Positions 7,484-14,002 are shown, counted from the stretch's first letter. The stretch is DNA of 64,000 nt from Paenibacillus rhizovicinus (GCF_010365285.1 NZ_CP048286.1:4931501-4995500); one strand, 5' to 3'. The notes: a model not told the origin generated them from the letters alone. A program made the numbers and translations.

Positions 7484-7629
7484 CTCGGATAACACCGTAT
7501 TCACGCATCGGGTCACCAGGCTCTCGGTCTGGCAGAGCTGGACAGCCCTGCACTGGCTAAGTCCGTCGGACCCGGGGCATGCGCCCCTTAAGCCAGTGAG
7601 GGTTCGTGAATACAACAACGTTATGTGAA
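7484..7629 (+). repeat. attC-like site J (complete)
   Basis: Left end CTCGGATAACACC, left arm GTATTCACGC, body with stems CACTGGCT/AGCCAGTG enclosing GTCCGTCGGAC and GGGGCATGCGCCCC hairpins, right arm TTCGTGAATACAACAAC, right end GTTATGTGAA. The folded centre would be a three-way or cloverleaf-like structure. GTTATGTGAA (7620-7629) is a perfect 10-base complement of TTCACATAAC at the left end of site K (8103-8112), against 7 of 10 with its own left end. Confidence 0.85.
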
Positions 7630-7676
7630 TTTCTCCAAGATCGAATGACAAATCATGAAGAGATGGAGTGTGTTTT

Positions 7677-8081
7677 ATGGGAGCATGGGGAACGGGCATT
7701 TTTGAGAACGATGATGTCTTGGATTGGAAAGCAGATCTATTAGAATCAGAGGGCATAGAATTAATTAAAGAAACCATTGAGTCAGTCATAGATGAGGAAT
7801 ATGTAGAAGTAGATCTTGCTTCAAATGCTCTTGGAGCCATTGAACTTCTTGCTGCATTGCAAGGAAAACCAGGTGAAATACTAGTTAATGATTCAAATTA
7901 TGTAGAAGGACTTCATGAATGGGTTGAAATACATAAAGGACAAGGAAAAAGCTTACTACCTATAGCTAAGAAAGCAATTAAGAAGATAAAGAAAGAGTCT
8001 GAACTAAAAGAGTTATGGGAAGAGTCGGAAGAATATAAAACCTGGAAAAATATTGTGAATGAATTAGAGGGCCGTTTGTAA
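7677..8081 (+). CDS. DUF4259 family protein (cassette gene)
   Basis: A 134-residue protein starting at ATG 7677; the opening MGAWGTGIFENDDVLDW is the signature of the DUF4259 family. The rest is acidic and helical with no catalytic motif, ending in a Lys/Glu-rich helix. DUF4259 proteins are common, small, cytosolic and uncharacterised; they are often found among immunity-like or mobile genes. A GTG nine bases upstream would only add three residues and breaks the family start. The gene lies in the unit with the perfect end match (sites J and K, 10 of 10). Confidence 0.85.
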   Translation: MGAWGTGIFENDDVLDWKADLLESEGIELIKETIESVIDEEYVEVDLASNALGAIELLAALQGKPGEILVNDSNYVEGLHEWVEIHKGQGKSLLPIAKKAIKKIKKESELKELWEESEEYKTWKNIVNELEGRL

Positions 8082-8102
8082 ATATTTCTAGGAGTGGAGC
8101 TC

Positions 8103-8291
8103 TTCACATAACACCATATTCACGCTTCGGGCCATTCGGCCCTCGGTCCGGCAGAAGTAAGAAGATCAGTAGCGAGGAAGCAGATTCGGCCGGACACACC
8201 TGCACCCCCTAACCGCATCGCGGCCAGTCGCTTCGCTCCTTTAGCTCCTTTAAGGTGGTAGGACTTCGAGAATCCAACAACGTTAGCCGAA
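8103..8291 (+). repeat. attC-like site K (complete, long form)
   Basis: Left end TTCACATAACACC, left arm ATATTCACGC, hairpin GGGCCATTCGGCCC, TCGGTCCGG, spacer ATCAGTAGCGAGGAAGCAG, GGCCGGACACACC, CCCCCTAACCGC and a duplicated TTTAGCTCC/CTCCTTTAAG region, right arm TCGAGAATCCAACAAC, right end GTTAGCCGAA. The right flank GTTAGCCGAAAGAAGTT (8282-8298) is complementary to 9074-9090 before site L at 16 of 17 positions. Confidence 0.85.
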
Positions 8292-8321
8292 AGAAGTTCT
8301 TACATGTTTGGAGGAGCTTAT

Positions 8322-9089
8322 ATGATTTTAGAAAAAGTTATAAATAGAATTGTAATACAAAGTGAGTATAAGGATTTTGTTGATAAGTATAAAGACAATA
8401 TACTTACCGAATTTAAAGGTAAGATTCATAGCATTTATATGTGTGGCTCGATTCCAAAAGGAACTGCTAAACCTTTTAAGTCAGATGCAGACTTTACTAT
8501 TGTATGTGAAAATCCCAAAGATATTGATTACGAAAGATTGTCAACTATTAAAGACAGGCTTTTGGAAGAATATTCAATAGTAACTAAAATTGATACGATA
8601 ATTTGCTCAATTGACGATGTATTAAGTAAACCGAATGAGTGGGGTTTTTGGATTAAGATCATTTGTGTTTGTATATATGGTCATGACGTTGGTGAAAAAG
8701 TGCCACCGATAATTACTTCTCCAGCGTTCATTTTAGACTTAAATACAGAGACCAAGGAGGAAGTAGGTCGTATACATAATTTACTATTTAATGCTAGCGA
8801 TAACACAATGAAAACTAGATATATGAAAGGTTATTCTAAGAGATTAATTCGTGCATTATACTCTCTGGTTCTAGAAGATACAGGTGTATGGCAAGATGAC
8901 ATTATTAAGATGAAGAATGCCATATTAGACTATTGCGAGATTGACTCCGCTTTAGTTGATTATCTGTATGCTTGTTACTTGGATAGTCATGTACCTGTTG
9001 AAGAGTTTCTAGGAATTGCAGATGAAGTTTATAGCTATTTTGAGAACGCCTTAAATACAATGGCTGCTTCCAGAACTTCCTTCGGCTAA
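8322..9089 (+). CDS. Nucleotidyltransferase-fold protein (aminoglycoside nucleotidyltransferase-like)
   Basis: ATG 8322 is preferred over ATG 8304 because GGAGGAG (8309-8315) sits 6 bases before it. The 255-residue protein has the polymerase-beta-type nucleotidyltransferase signature: CGSIPKGTAKPFKSDADFTI, i.e. GS followed by D-x-D, which binds Mg-NTP. The C-terminal half is helical (KTRYMKGYSKRLIRALYSL), as in ANT-type drug-modifying enzymes and related MNT-like toxins. Substrate cannot be told; resistance enzymes of this fold are typical integron cassette genes. Its final codons and stop are inside the cassette end: the stop TAA is the TAA of site L. That suggests the 3' end of the gene was reshaped by the recombination site. 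Confidence 0.75.
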   Translation: MILEKVINRIVIQSEYKDFVDKYKDNILTEFKGKIHSIYMCGSIPKGTAKPFKSDADFTIVCENPKDIDYERLSTIKDRLLEEYSIVTKIDTIICSIDDVLSKPNEWGFWIKIICVCIYGHDVGEKVPPIITSPAFILDLNTETKEEVGRIHNLLFNASDNTMKTRYMKGYSKRLIRALYSLVLEDTGVWQDDIIKMKNAILDYCEIDSALVDYLYACYLDSHVPVEEFLGIADEVYSYFENALNTMAASRTSFG

Positions 9090-9204
9090 CACCGTATTCA
9101 CACTCGGGGTCAATCTGAGAAGCGAGTGATCACATCCAGCCCCCCTAAGCCCGTCGGGACGTAACTGCATTAGGTGTTCGGCAAGCCTCACGAAGTAATA
9201 GTCA
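9081..9204 (+). repeat. attC-like site L (left arm intact, body and right end degenerate)
   Basis: Left end TTCGGCTAACACC, left arm GTATTCACAC, CGGGGTCAATCTGAGAAG, then a shortened body CCCCCTAAGCCCGTCGGGAC and a poor right side CTCACGAAGTAATAG with no clear GTTA. Its left end is the partner of the right end of site K (16 of 17 over the extended flank). Confidence 0.65.
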
Positions 9205-9235
9205 ACACTAACTTAAAGATTGAAAGGAAAACAAC

Positions 9236-9490
9236 ATGAGATCAGTAGTTAAGAGATCAACTATCATTTATGGAATTTTTGGAATAGTACTAGGAATAGT
9301 CTTTTTTATTTACTCTCTAAATTCAAGTGATTTTGTTTTTAACATGGACGAGAAAGAGATCCATGGATATAAAGCTGGATTAATAGCCGTTGTCTTTATG
9401 CCAATTATAATGGCAATTGTCGGAGCGGGACATGGAGTCATGTTTTGGTTCCCTTTTATTTATATTTATCGGAAGATAATGAAAAAGTGA
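9236..9490 (+). CDS. 84-residue two-pass membrane protein (cassette gene)
   Basis: ATG 9236 with AAAGGAAAA upstream. Two hydrophobic segments (about residues 11-28 and 46-75) flank a short polar loop containing NMDEKEIHGYKAG; the C-terminus is KIMKK. No motif gives a function. The size and topology resemble small membrane proteins that are common in cassette arrays and in Bacillus accessory regions. It is followed two bases later by the truncated site M. The unit has no matched ends because site L lacks a right end and site M lacks a left end. Confidence 0.6.
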   Translation: MRSVVKRSTIIYGIFGIVLGIVFFIYSLNSSDFVFNMDEKEIHGYKAGLIAVVFMPIIMAIVGAGHGVMFWFPFIYIYRKIMKK

Positions 9491-9491
9491 C

Positions 9492-9568
9492 AGGCTAACT
9501 ACGTCGCGGCCATTCCCTCTGCTCACATAAGCCAATGAGGGTTTGTGAATACAAGAACGTTACATATA
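9492..9568 (+). repeat. attC-like site M (inner body and right arm only)
   Basis: Starts inside the body at GGCTAACTACGTCGCGGCC (equivalent to the CTAACCGCATCGCGGCC of site K) and continues to the right arm TTTGTGAATACAAGAAC and right end GTTACATA. The left end and left arm are missing. Confidence 0.65.
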
Positions 9569-9606
9569 AAAGGATCGCATAATTTGAAAATCAATGAGGG
9601 AGTATT

Positions 9607-10425
9607 ATGTCTCCGAAAAAAATAGGTGCAGTAGTTTTAATAATAGCAATTTGTACTGTGTTATTAAAATTAATCGGCGGATCATCACATAGTGACAATA
9701 TCAGTGAAACGATGGAATCAAATATTAGGAATAGCTTTTATAAATTCGGAATGATGACGAGACAACAACGAATTCAAGATGCTTTTAATTACTATAAGCA
9801 ATTAGGATTTTATAAGGATACACAATTAACAGTGGAGGATGTGACTGAGAAAATAAATAAAGAAAATCAATTTAGTCAGTTTTTTGACCCTTTTAGTCCA
9901 TCCGAAGAAAATTACTATTTTGCTTTTGGTGATCTATTCGTGTGGGGGTTAGACAATAGTAAGACCTGGTTCAAGGACCTCGAAATGGATGTCGTTGAAG
10001 GGAATAATGCTTATGTAAAGACGTTAAAAGAGTGGTCTGATATTTCGCAAGGTGAATTTATACTGACAGATGTTCATGAAGAATGGAAGAGTACAGAAGG
10101 TCCAGTGAATGTATACTTCACACTAAACAATAAGCAATACAAATATAAATTATCAAAGCAAAGTGATTTCATTAACATGGAGATATTGAAGGATATCAAT
10201 AAACTTATTGATGACACAGGATTCCAATATTATTCGATAGCCATGGATCAAAGTGTATTTGTTGTTTTACTAACAGAAAATGAAAAAGAAAGAATAGAAA
10301 GCGATCGAGCAGTTCCTTTTGATTTACCTAACCGAAATTCGGCCGGCACCTTCGGGTCCGTGCTGCTGCTGGATGTCCAGATTTATCATGGCACGAGGTT
10401 CCACTATATTTTAAGAAGATATTAA
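9607..10425 (+). CDS. Membrane-anchored protein of unknown function, 3' end probably altered
   Basis: ATG 9607 with GAGGGAG upstream. The 272-residue product has one N-terminal hydrophobic anchor (residues 5-23), then a soluble domain with aromatic-rich stretches (FQYYSIAMDQSVFVVLLTENEKERI) that recall small Bacillus proteins of unknown function. From base 10335 the composition jumps to GC-rich (AATTCGGCCGGCACCTTCGG) and the last 30 residues (SAGTFGSVLLLDV...) look unrelated, so the natural C-terminus was probably lost and the frame now runs through foreign sequence. The gene is best seen as intact to about residue 240 and fused to junk after that. Confidence 0.55.
   Translation: MSPKKIGAVVLIIAICTVLLKLIGGSSHSDNISETMESNIRNSFYKFGMMTRQQRIQDAFNYYKQLGFYKDTQLTVEDVTEKINKENQFSQFFDPFSPSEENYYFAFGDLFVWGLDNSKTWFKDLEMDVVEGNNAYVKTLKEWSDISQGEFILTDVHEEWKSTEGPVNVYFTLNNKQYKYKLSKQSDFINMEILKDINKLIDDTGFQYYSIAMDQSVFVVLLTENEKERIESDRAVPFDLPNRNSAGTFGSVLLLDVQIYHGTRFHYILRRY
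10330..10375 (+). repeat. Scrambled repeat remnant at the junction of two gene fragments
   Basis: A GC-rich patch with CCTAACCG, ATTCGGCCGG, CACCTTCGGGTCCG in close order. Each piece occurs in the body of full repeats (for example site K has ATTCGGCCGGACAC and CCCCTAACCGC) but the order is rearranged. I read it as a broken repeat fusing two cassettes. Confidence 0.4.
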
Positions 10426-10712
10426 AAGAACTCAACCTTACGGATAGCCTCGACAACAATATTGAAAAAGTAAAAGAAGAAGGCTTTTTGGGAGAATATA
10501 AGAAAGGTTTACGACTGGGGGGAGAAATTCTTAAGAAGTTTGAGAACATACGCAAAGAAATTGGTTTTTATGAAATGGTGGGTTTAACAATAACTGGTGA
10601 TGACGATGAAGGTGAGCATACGAGTGGTTATCATACTTTGGACGGAAAGCTTTATGGAGATCAGCTAGAGAATGAAATTCGTATTCACTTAAAAAGGGCA
10701 GGTAAGATTTAA
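10398..10712 (+). pseudogene. 5'-truncated gene fragment, unknown family
   Basis: An open frame without a good start encodes VPLYFKKILKELNLTDSLDN ... ITGDDDEGEHTSGYHTLDGK ... YGDQLENEIRIHLKRAGKI. This resembles the C-terminal part of small Bacillus proteins that end in YGDQLENE-type motifs. It overlaps the tail of the preceding gene in another frame, and the GC-rich junction at 10330-10375 removed its start. A GTG at 10488 could start a 74-residue product but has only a weak ribosome binding site. Most likely a fragment of a second cassette gene. Confidence 0.5.
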
Positions 10713-10729
10713 AAGCAATTAAAGGTAAT

Positions 10730-10810
10730 TACAGCGAGCCTAAGTCTGATGAACCGTTCGCTGTTGTTCGCCTCAGCCTCTCGAGTTCGTGAATACAAGA
10801 ACGTTAGATG
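10730..10810 (+). repeat. attC-like site N (right half only)
   Basis: CAGCGAGCCTAAGTC, CGCCTCAGCCTCTCGAG, then the right arm TTCGTGAATACAAGAAC and right end GTTAGAT, which fits the integron core GTTRRRY exactly. The left end and left arm are absent. Confidence 0.7.
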
Positions 10811-10831
10811 AAAAGCAAAGGAAGGTAATTG

Positions 10832-11116
10832 ATGGACAAATTCCAGAAAAGTCTTCTTTTAAATAATCTGATCATATTATTTGCGTTGCTCAATGCTTTT
10901 CAGCATTTGTACGGAGATATTAGAAGTATGCTCGATCTAACTCAATTATCTAATGGCACCATAAAAGATGTAACCTATTCGTATTTAAGTAGTATTACAG
11001 TTTACACAGATCGTGATACTTTTCATATTTATATATTTTATCCACTTATAGTTGCTTTTTACGGTATTCTTTCTAATCTGCTATGTCTTTTAATTAATTA
11101 TCGGAAGAGCAAATGA
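10832..11116 (+). CDS. 94-residue two-pass membrane protein (cassette gene)
   Basis: ATG 10832 (a TTG directly before it is possible) with AAGGAAGG upstream. Two hydrophobic segments, residues 8-26 and 68-90, flank a predicted outside loop (DIRSMLDLTQLSNGTIKDV). The C-terminus is short and basic (NYRKSK). I do not recognise the family. It follows the clean right end of site N and precedes the very short remnant O, so its own downstream repeat is nearly gone. Confidence 0.55.
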   Translation: MDKFQKSLLLNNLIILFALLNAFQHLYGDIRSMLDLTQLSNGTIKDVTYSYLSSITVYTDRDTFHIYIFYPLIVAFYGILSNLLCLLINYRKSK

Positions 11117-11121
11117 GTTTA

Positions 11122-11144
11122 TTTACATACAAGAATCCTATGAA
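11122..11144 (+). repeat. attC-like remnant O (right end only)
   Basis: TTACATACAAGAATCCTATGAA lines up with the usual right end (AATACAAGAAC-GTTATGAA) with two changes in the core. TATGAA pairs with TTCATA at the left end of site Q, suggesting that 11136-11908 descends from one cassette that has since gained material. Confidence 0.4.
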
Positions 11145-11159
11145 TACAAGGGGAATTGA

Positions 11160-11468
11160 ATGAGAAGCAATACAAGATACCTTATAATTCTGATTGCTAT
11201 CCTCCTAGGTATAGGCTTAGCATACTACTCTTATAATCAATATCAGATAATAAATAGTAACAAGTATAAGGCTTTAAAGTACTTGAAGGAAAACAATAAA
11301 ACTCAAACATTTGAATATGTTGGTGAATCTAAAGAGGAATGTTACATGATGGTTGGGTGTGAAACCGAAGTCTACTTTAAAGGTGAAGATAACCGAGAGA
11401 AGATAACAGTGTTGATTCATAATGGAAAAGTTGTACCTATGTTACCACTAAATAAGATCATGGAATAA
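11160..11468 (+). CDS. Small membrane-anchored protein, unknown family
   Basis: ATG 11160 behind AAGGGGAA. A 102-residue protein with an N-terminal hydrophobic anchor (residues 7-25) and an exposed domain ending ITVLIHNGKVVPMLPLNKI. Two cysteines (ECYMMVGCE) in the outer part could form a disulfide. A remnant with the same C-terminal pattern (IIVYMHDGKVVP) lies at 12450-12531, so this family is present twice in the island. Function unknown; the topology is that of a small secreted or surface-exposed, perhaps immunity-type, protein. Confidence 0.55.
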   Translation: MRSNTRYLIILIAILLGIGLAYYSYNQYQIINSNKYKALKYLKENNKTQTFEYVGESKEECYMMVGCETEVYFKGEDNREKITVLIHNGKVVPMLPLNKIME

Positions 11469-11469
11469 T

Positions 11470-11535
11470 AGCAGCCGGACAACCTTGCACTGGCTAATTC
11501 TAATGACCTGCGCACACGTACTTAACCAGCACAAG
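11470..11535 (+). repeat. attC-like remnant P (internal body only)
   Basis: CAGCCGGACAACCTTGCACTGGCTAA and TACTTAACCAGC (11470-11533) correspond to the centre of site J (GGACAGCCCTGCACTGGCTAAG ... TTAAGCCAGTG). Neither end of the site is left, so two genes now share one unit. Confidence 0.5.
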
Positions 11536-11553
11536 AAAGAAAGGATAATCTAC

Positions 11554-11811
11554 ATGCTTATATTTAAAGCTACGAAAGATACGTTGAAGGATCTTAAAAT
11601 TCAGCCTGGAACAGTTGGTAAATCAGATTTATTTTTCTGTTGGCATGTAAACATCTTTAATCTATATCGAAAGAAACATTACGTGTTTATGAATGATCTT
11701 ACAAGATTGAGTCTAACAGTCACCGGCATAAGATCGGGACAGAATCAAAAACTTAAAGAACTATTTCTGAATGGCTTAGATGGAATAATAGATTTATCTA
11801 TAAGGCTATAG
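11554..11811 (+). pseudogene. DUF6933-like protein gene, probably frameshifted near its 3' end
   Basis: ATG 11554 with AAGAAAGGA upstream begins MLIFKATKDTLKDL, the start pattern of the DUF6933 family, continuing with WHVNIFNLYRKKHYVFMNDLTR. The first frame stops at 11811 after 85 residues, but a shifted frame continues NRFIYKAIDYKNPIEVFIKE to a stop at 11872, which looks like the natural C-terminus. One or two bases were probably lost or gained around 11780-11800. Function of the family is unknown. It lacks its own cassette boundary from the gene before it. Confidence 0.55.
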
Positions 11812-11898
11812 ATTATAAAAATCCAATTGAAGTATTTATTAAAGAACTTAAGCAAAGATATACAAGTTAAATTAAGAATATTTGAAGAAGGCACTGGT

Positions 11899-11955
11899 TT
11901 CATACAACACCGTATTCACGCTTCGGGCATTCGCCCTCGGTCCGGACAGGGCATA
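11899..11955 (+). repeat. attC-like site Q (left arm only), last site of the array
   Basis: Left end TTCATACAACACC, left arm GTATTCACGC, hairpin CGGGCATTCGCCC, TCGGTCCGGAC, then AGGGCATAAAACC and the ribosome binding site of the DUF1643 gene. The right half is missing. Confidence 0.7.
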
Positions 11956-11979
11956 AAACCTTAACCAAGAGGTGACTGT

Positions 11980-12459
11980 ATGCGTTTATCAGCCATTTTC
12001 GATGAGCAGAAAATGTATAGATACAGCCTTACGCGTGAATGGGATACCGGGCTGCCGAGACTCTTATATATCATGTTAAATCCAAGCACTGCAAGTGAGG
12101 TTACTGAGGATCAAACTTCTAAGCAGTGTTTGTTTTTTGCAAAGAAATTGGGATTCGGCTCGTTTGAAGTCGTTAATTTATTTAGTTTCATTTCAACAAA
12201 TCCCCAGAAATTAATAGAATCCATGGATCCAATTGGCAAGGATAATGATAAACATATCATCGAAGCTGCGGCAAGATCAGAAACGATCGTAGCTGCTTGG
12301 GGCGAAAAACATTTTCTAAATAAGCGAAATCAAGTTGTTATGGATATGTTGCAGCAGAATGGTTTTGAACTTTTTTGTTTGATGAAAACAAAGTCTGGCC
12401 ACCCCAGGCATCCATCAAGATTAAAGCATGATATTCGTGAGTTGATACCTCTATTTTAA
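11980..12459 (+). CDS. DUF1643 family protein
   Basis: ATG 11980 behind AAGAGGTGAC. The 159-residue sequence follows the DUF1643 pattern: MLNPSTASEVTEDQTSKQC, VVNLFSFISTNP, VAAWGEKHF and a His-rich end KSGHPRHPSRL. These proteins are widespread in bacteria and phages, with conserved Asn, Asp, Trp and His that hint at an enzyme, but activity is unknown. The family is common in mobile regions. It directly follows half-site Q and its stop codon is embedded in a remnant of another cassette gene (12450-12531), so it appears to mark the right end of the island. Confidence 0.85.
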   Translation: MRLSAIFDEQKMYRYSLTREWDTGLPRLLYIMLNPSTASEVTEDQTSKQCLFFAKKLGFGSFEVVNLFSFISTNPQKLIESMDPIGKDNDKHIIEAAARSETIVAAWGEKHFLNKRNQVVMDMLQQNGFELFCLMKTKSGHPRHPSRLKHDIRELIPLF

Positions 12460-12531
12460 AGGACAAGATAGTGGAAATGATATTATAGTTTACATGCATG
12501 ACGGAAAGGTTGTCCCTGCGGCAGCAGCTTA
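12450..12531 (+). pseudogene. C-terminal relic of a paralogue of the 11160 gene
   Basis: In a frame shifted against the end of DUF1643, the bases read YFKGQDSGNDIIVYMHDGKVVPAAAA and stop (given here in two parts: YFKGQDSGND, IIVYMHDGKVVP). This lines up with VYFKGEDNREKITVLIHNGKVVP of the protein encoded at 11160-11468. The relic begins inside the last codons of the DUF1643 gene, showing a deletion that joined two units. Confidence 0.6.
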
Positions 12532-12558
12532 ACTTAGGAATTAAGGGTGGGAAGAGCA

Positions 12559-13134
12559 ATGACGGTAAAACAATCTATCGCGTTCATTGGCCAAGAACTT
12601 TCACTAACCTTGAACACTTACGATGAATGGTTTGATTTACGTTCAGATATGCTTAGCTACAAACCGCATGAAGGCTGGAGCATTGAACAAATCCTCGAGC
12701 ATGTTACATTAACGAATTACTTTCTATTAATTTTGATTCGTAAGGGGAAGAAGAAGGCTCTAGACCTTGCGGCCAAAGCGGATCTCGCGCATGCCGTTGC
12801 CAACTACCCTGATAATTTAGTTGATTTGGATAAGATTGCAGCACACAAGTCTTTCAAATGGATCAGACCCGAACACATGGAACCGACCGGTGAGAAGACA
12901 TTAAGTGAAGTGAAAGCGTTATTGCAGGAGCAGATCCATGAATGCATAGAAATACTGAAAGACATCCCCAACGGCGAAGGGATTTTGTATAAAACGACCA
13001 TGACGGTCAATAATCTGGGAAAGATTGATGTCTATCAATATATTTATTTCTTATGCCTGCATGCCAAACGCCATATTACTCAGATGCAAAGCGTGAAGGA
13101 TGAGTTTAGTGAGAGTGAGCGGGGGAATAGATAA
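12559..13134 (+). CDS. DinB-like (DfsB) helical bundle protein
   Basis: ATG 12559 behind GGGTGGGAAG. A 191-residue protein matching the DinB/YfiT-type four-helix bundle: WSIEQILEHVTLTNYFLL carries the first conserved His, and YFLCLHAKRHITQM carries the His-x3-His pair near the C-terminus that, with the first His, binds a metal in this superfamily. Members include thiol transferases using bacillithiol and damage-induced proteins; substrate is not predictable. It heads a group of three closely spaced genes (next starts 2 and 11 bases after the previous stop), probably one operon. Confidence 0.75.
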   Translation: MTVKQSIAFIGQELSLTLNTYDEWFDLRSDMLSYKPHEGWSIEQILEHVTLTNYFLLILIRKGKKKALDLAAKADLAHAVANYPDNLVDLDKIAAHKSFKWIRPEHMEPTGEKTLSEVKALLQEQIHECIEILKDIPNGEGILYKTTMTVNNLGKIDVYQYIYFLCLHAKRHITQMQSVKDEFSESERGNR

Positions 13135-13136
13135 TC

Positions 13137-13619
13137 GTGTTTTACCGCATAGGCGAAGTGCAGGACTTTGATCGATTAGAGTGGTCGTGGGGCAAATATA
13201 ACGATACTAAAATAAAATATATGGAAGCTGTCCAAGCGGGTACGCAGGAGTTATGGGTGTGTGAGTCAGAAGACGGCAAGCTAGTTGGTGAATTACAGCT
13301 CGTGTTCGATTCACCGGATCCCGATCAGGCAAACGGAATCAATCGGGCCTATTTATGTGCATTTAGAGTCCATCCGGCCTATCAGGGCAAGGGAATTGGA
13401 AGCCGTTTAATGGAGCGTGTTTTCGAACGGGCGATCGAGAAAGGGTGTACGGAGCTCACGATCGGCGTCGAATTGGATGAAGAACAGTTAATCAAGATGT
13501 ATAACCATTGGGGATTCATAGAAGCTATTAAAATAAAAGAAATTGATCATCATGATTTCACTTCGGAAGGCGGCTTCAAGCAAGTCAAGCCGTTTACGCT
13601 GTATAAGAAGGTAGTATAG
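13137..13619 (+). CDS. GNAT family N-acetyltransferase
   Basis: GTG 13137, with GGGGGAA 11 bases upstream, begins two bases after the DinB-like stop. The 160-residue protein carries the GNAT acetyl-CoA loop in [17 protein letters not shown] (about residues 81-97), preceded by a strand [20 protein letters not shown] and followed by the NHWGF C-terminal motif. It should transfer an acetyl group to an unknown amine. Tight coupling with the DinB-like and DUF1801 genes suggests a joint stress or detoxification role. Confidence 0.85.
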   Translation: MFYRIGEVQDFDRLEWSWGKYNDTKIKYMEAVQAGTQELWVCESEDGKLVGELQLVFDSPDPDQANGINRAYLCAFRVHPAYQGKGIGSRLMERVFERAIEKGCTELTIGVELDEEQLIKMYNHWGFIEAIKIKEIDHHDFTSEGGFKQVKPFTLYKKVV

Positions 13620-13630
13620 GAGGGAACGAC

Positions 13631-14002
13631 ATGGAAGCTTTCGCAGCCTATCTAGCAAGCATTGATAACCCGGAACATCAGGCTCGAACGGAAGAGGTTT
13701 TGGCTTGGGTAGCCGAACAATTCCCCCAACTCGAACCTAAGATTGCATGGAATCAGCCGATGTTTACCGACCACGGCACGTTTATCATTGGCTTCAGCGT
13801 AGCCAAGAAACATTTGGCTGTTGCCCCTGAGAAGGCAGGAATGATCCGGTTCGCGGATGACATTGAGCAGGCTGGTTTCGGCCACACCAAGGAGCTGGTA
13901 CGCTTCACTTGGGATCGTCCGGTTGATTTCGCATTACTCGGGAAAATGATCGCGTATAATATCGCGGATAAGGCGGACTGTTCAACGTTTTGGCGGAAAT
14001 AA
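13631..14002 (+). CDS. DUF1801 (YdhG-like) protein
   Basis: ATG 13631 behind AGGAGGGAA, 11 bases after the GNAT stop. The 123-residue protein matches the DUF1801/YdhG family: [20 protein letters not shown], then [20 protein letters not shown] and PFDxxLL-type end. B. subtilis YdhG has been described as a frataxin-like iron chaperone; that role is inferred here from family only. Last gene of the DinB-GNAT-DUF1801 operon. Confidence 0.8.
   Translation: MEAFAAYLASIDNPEHQARTEEVLAWVAEQFPQLEPKIAWNQPMFTDHGTFIIGFSVAKKHLAVAPEKAGMIRFADDIEQAGFGHTKELVRFTWDRPVDFALLGKMIAYNIADKADCSTFWRK

Noticed and set aside
1100-11955. CRISPR array
   Set aside because: Repeats are 125-195 bases with inverted ends and are separated by genes; no short regular repeat-spacer pattern and no cas genes.
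1100-11955. MITE or insertion-sequence relics between genes
   Set aside because: A MITE would have ends that match within each copy and flanking target duplications. Here the best complementarity is between the two ends of each gene-bearing unit, and no target duplication is seen.
1311-12531. Prophage
   Set aside because: No structural, lysis, replication or integrase genes; the gene sizes and repeat-separated layout do not fit.
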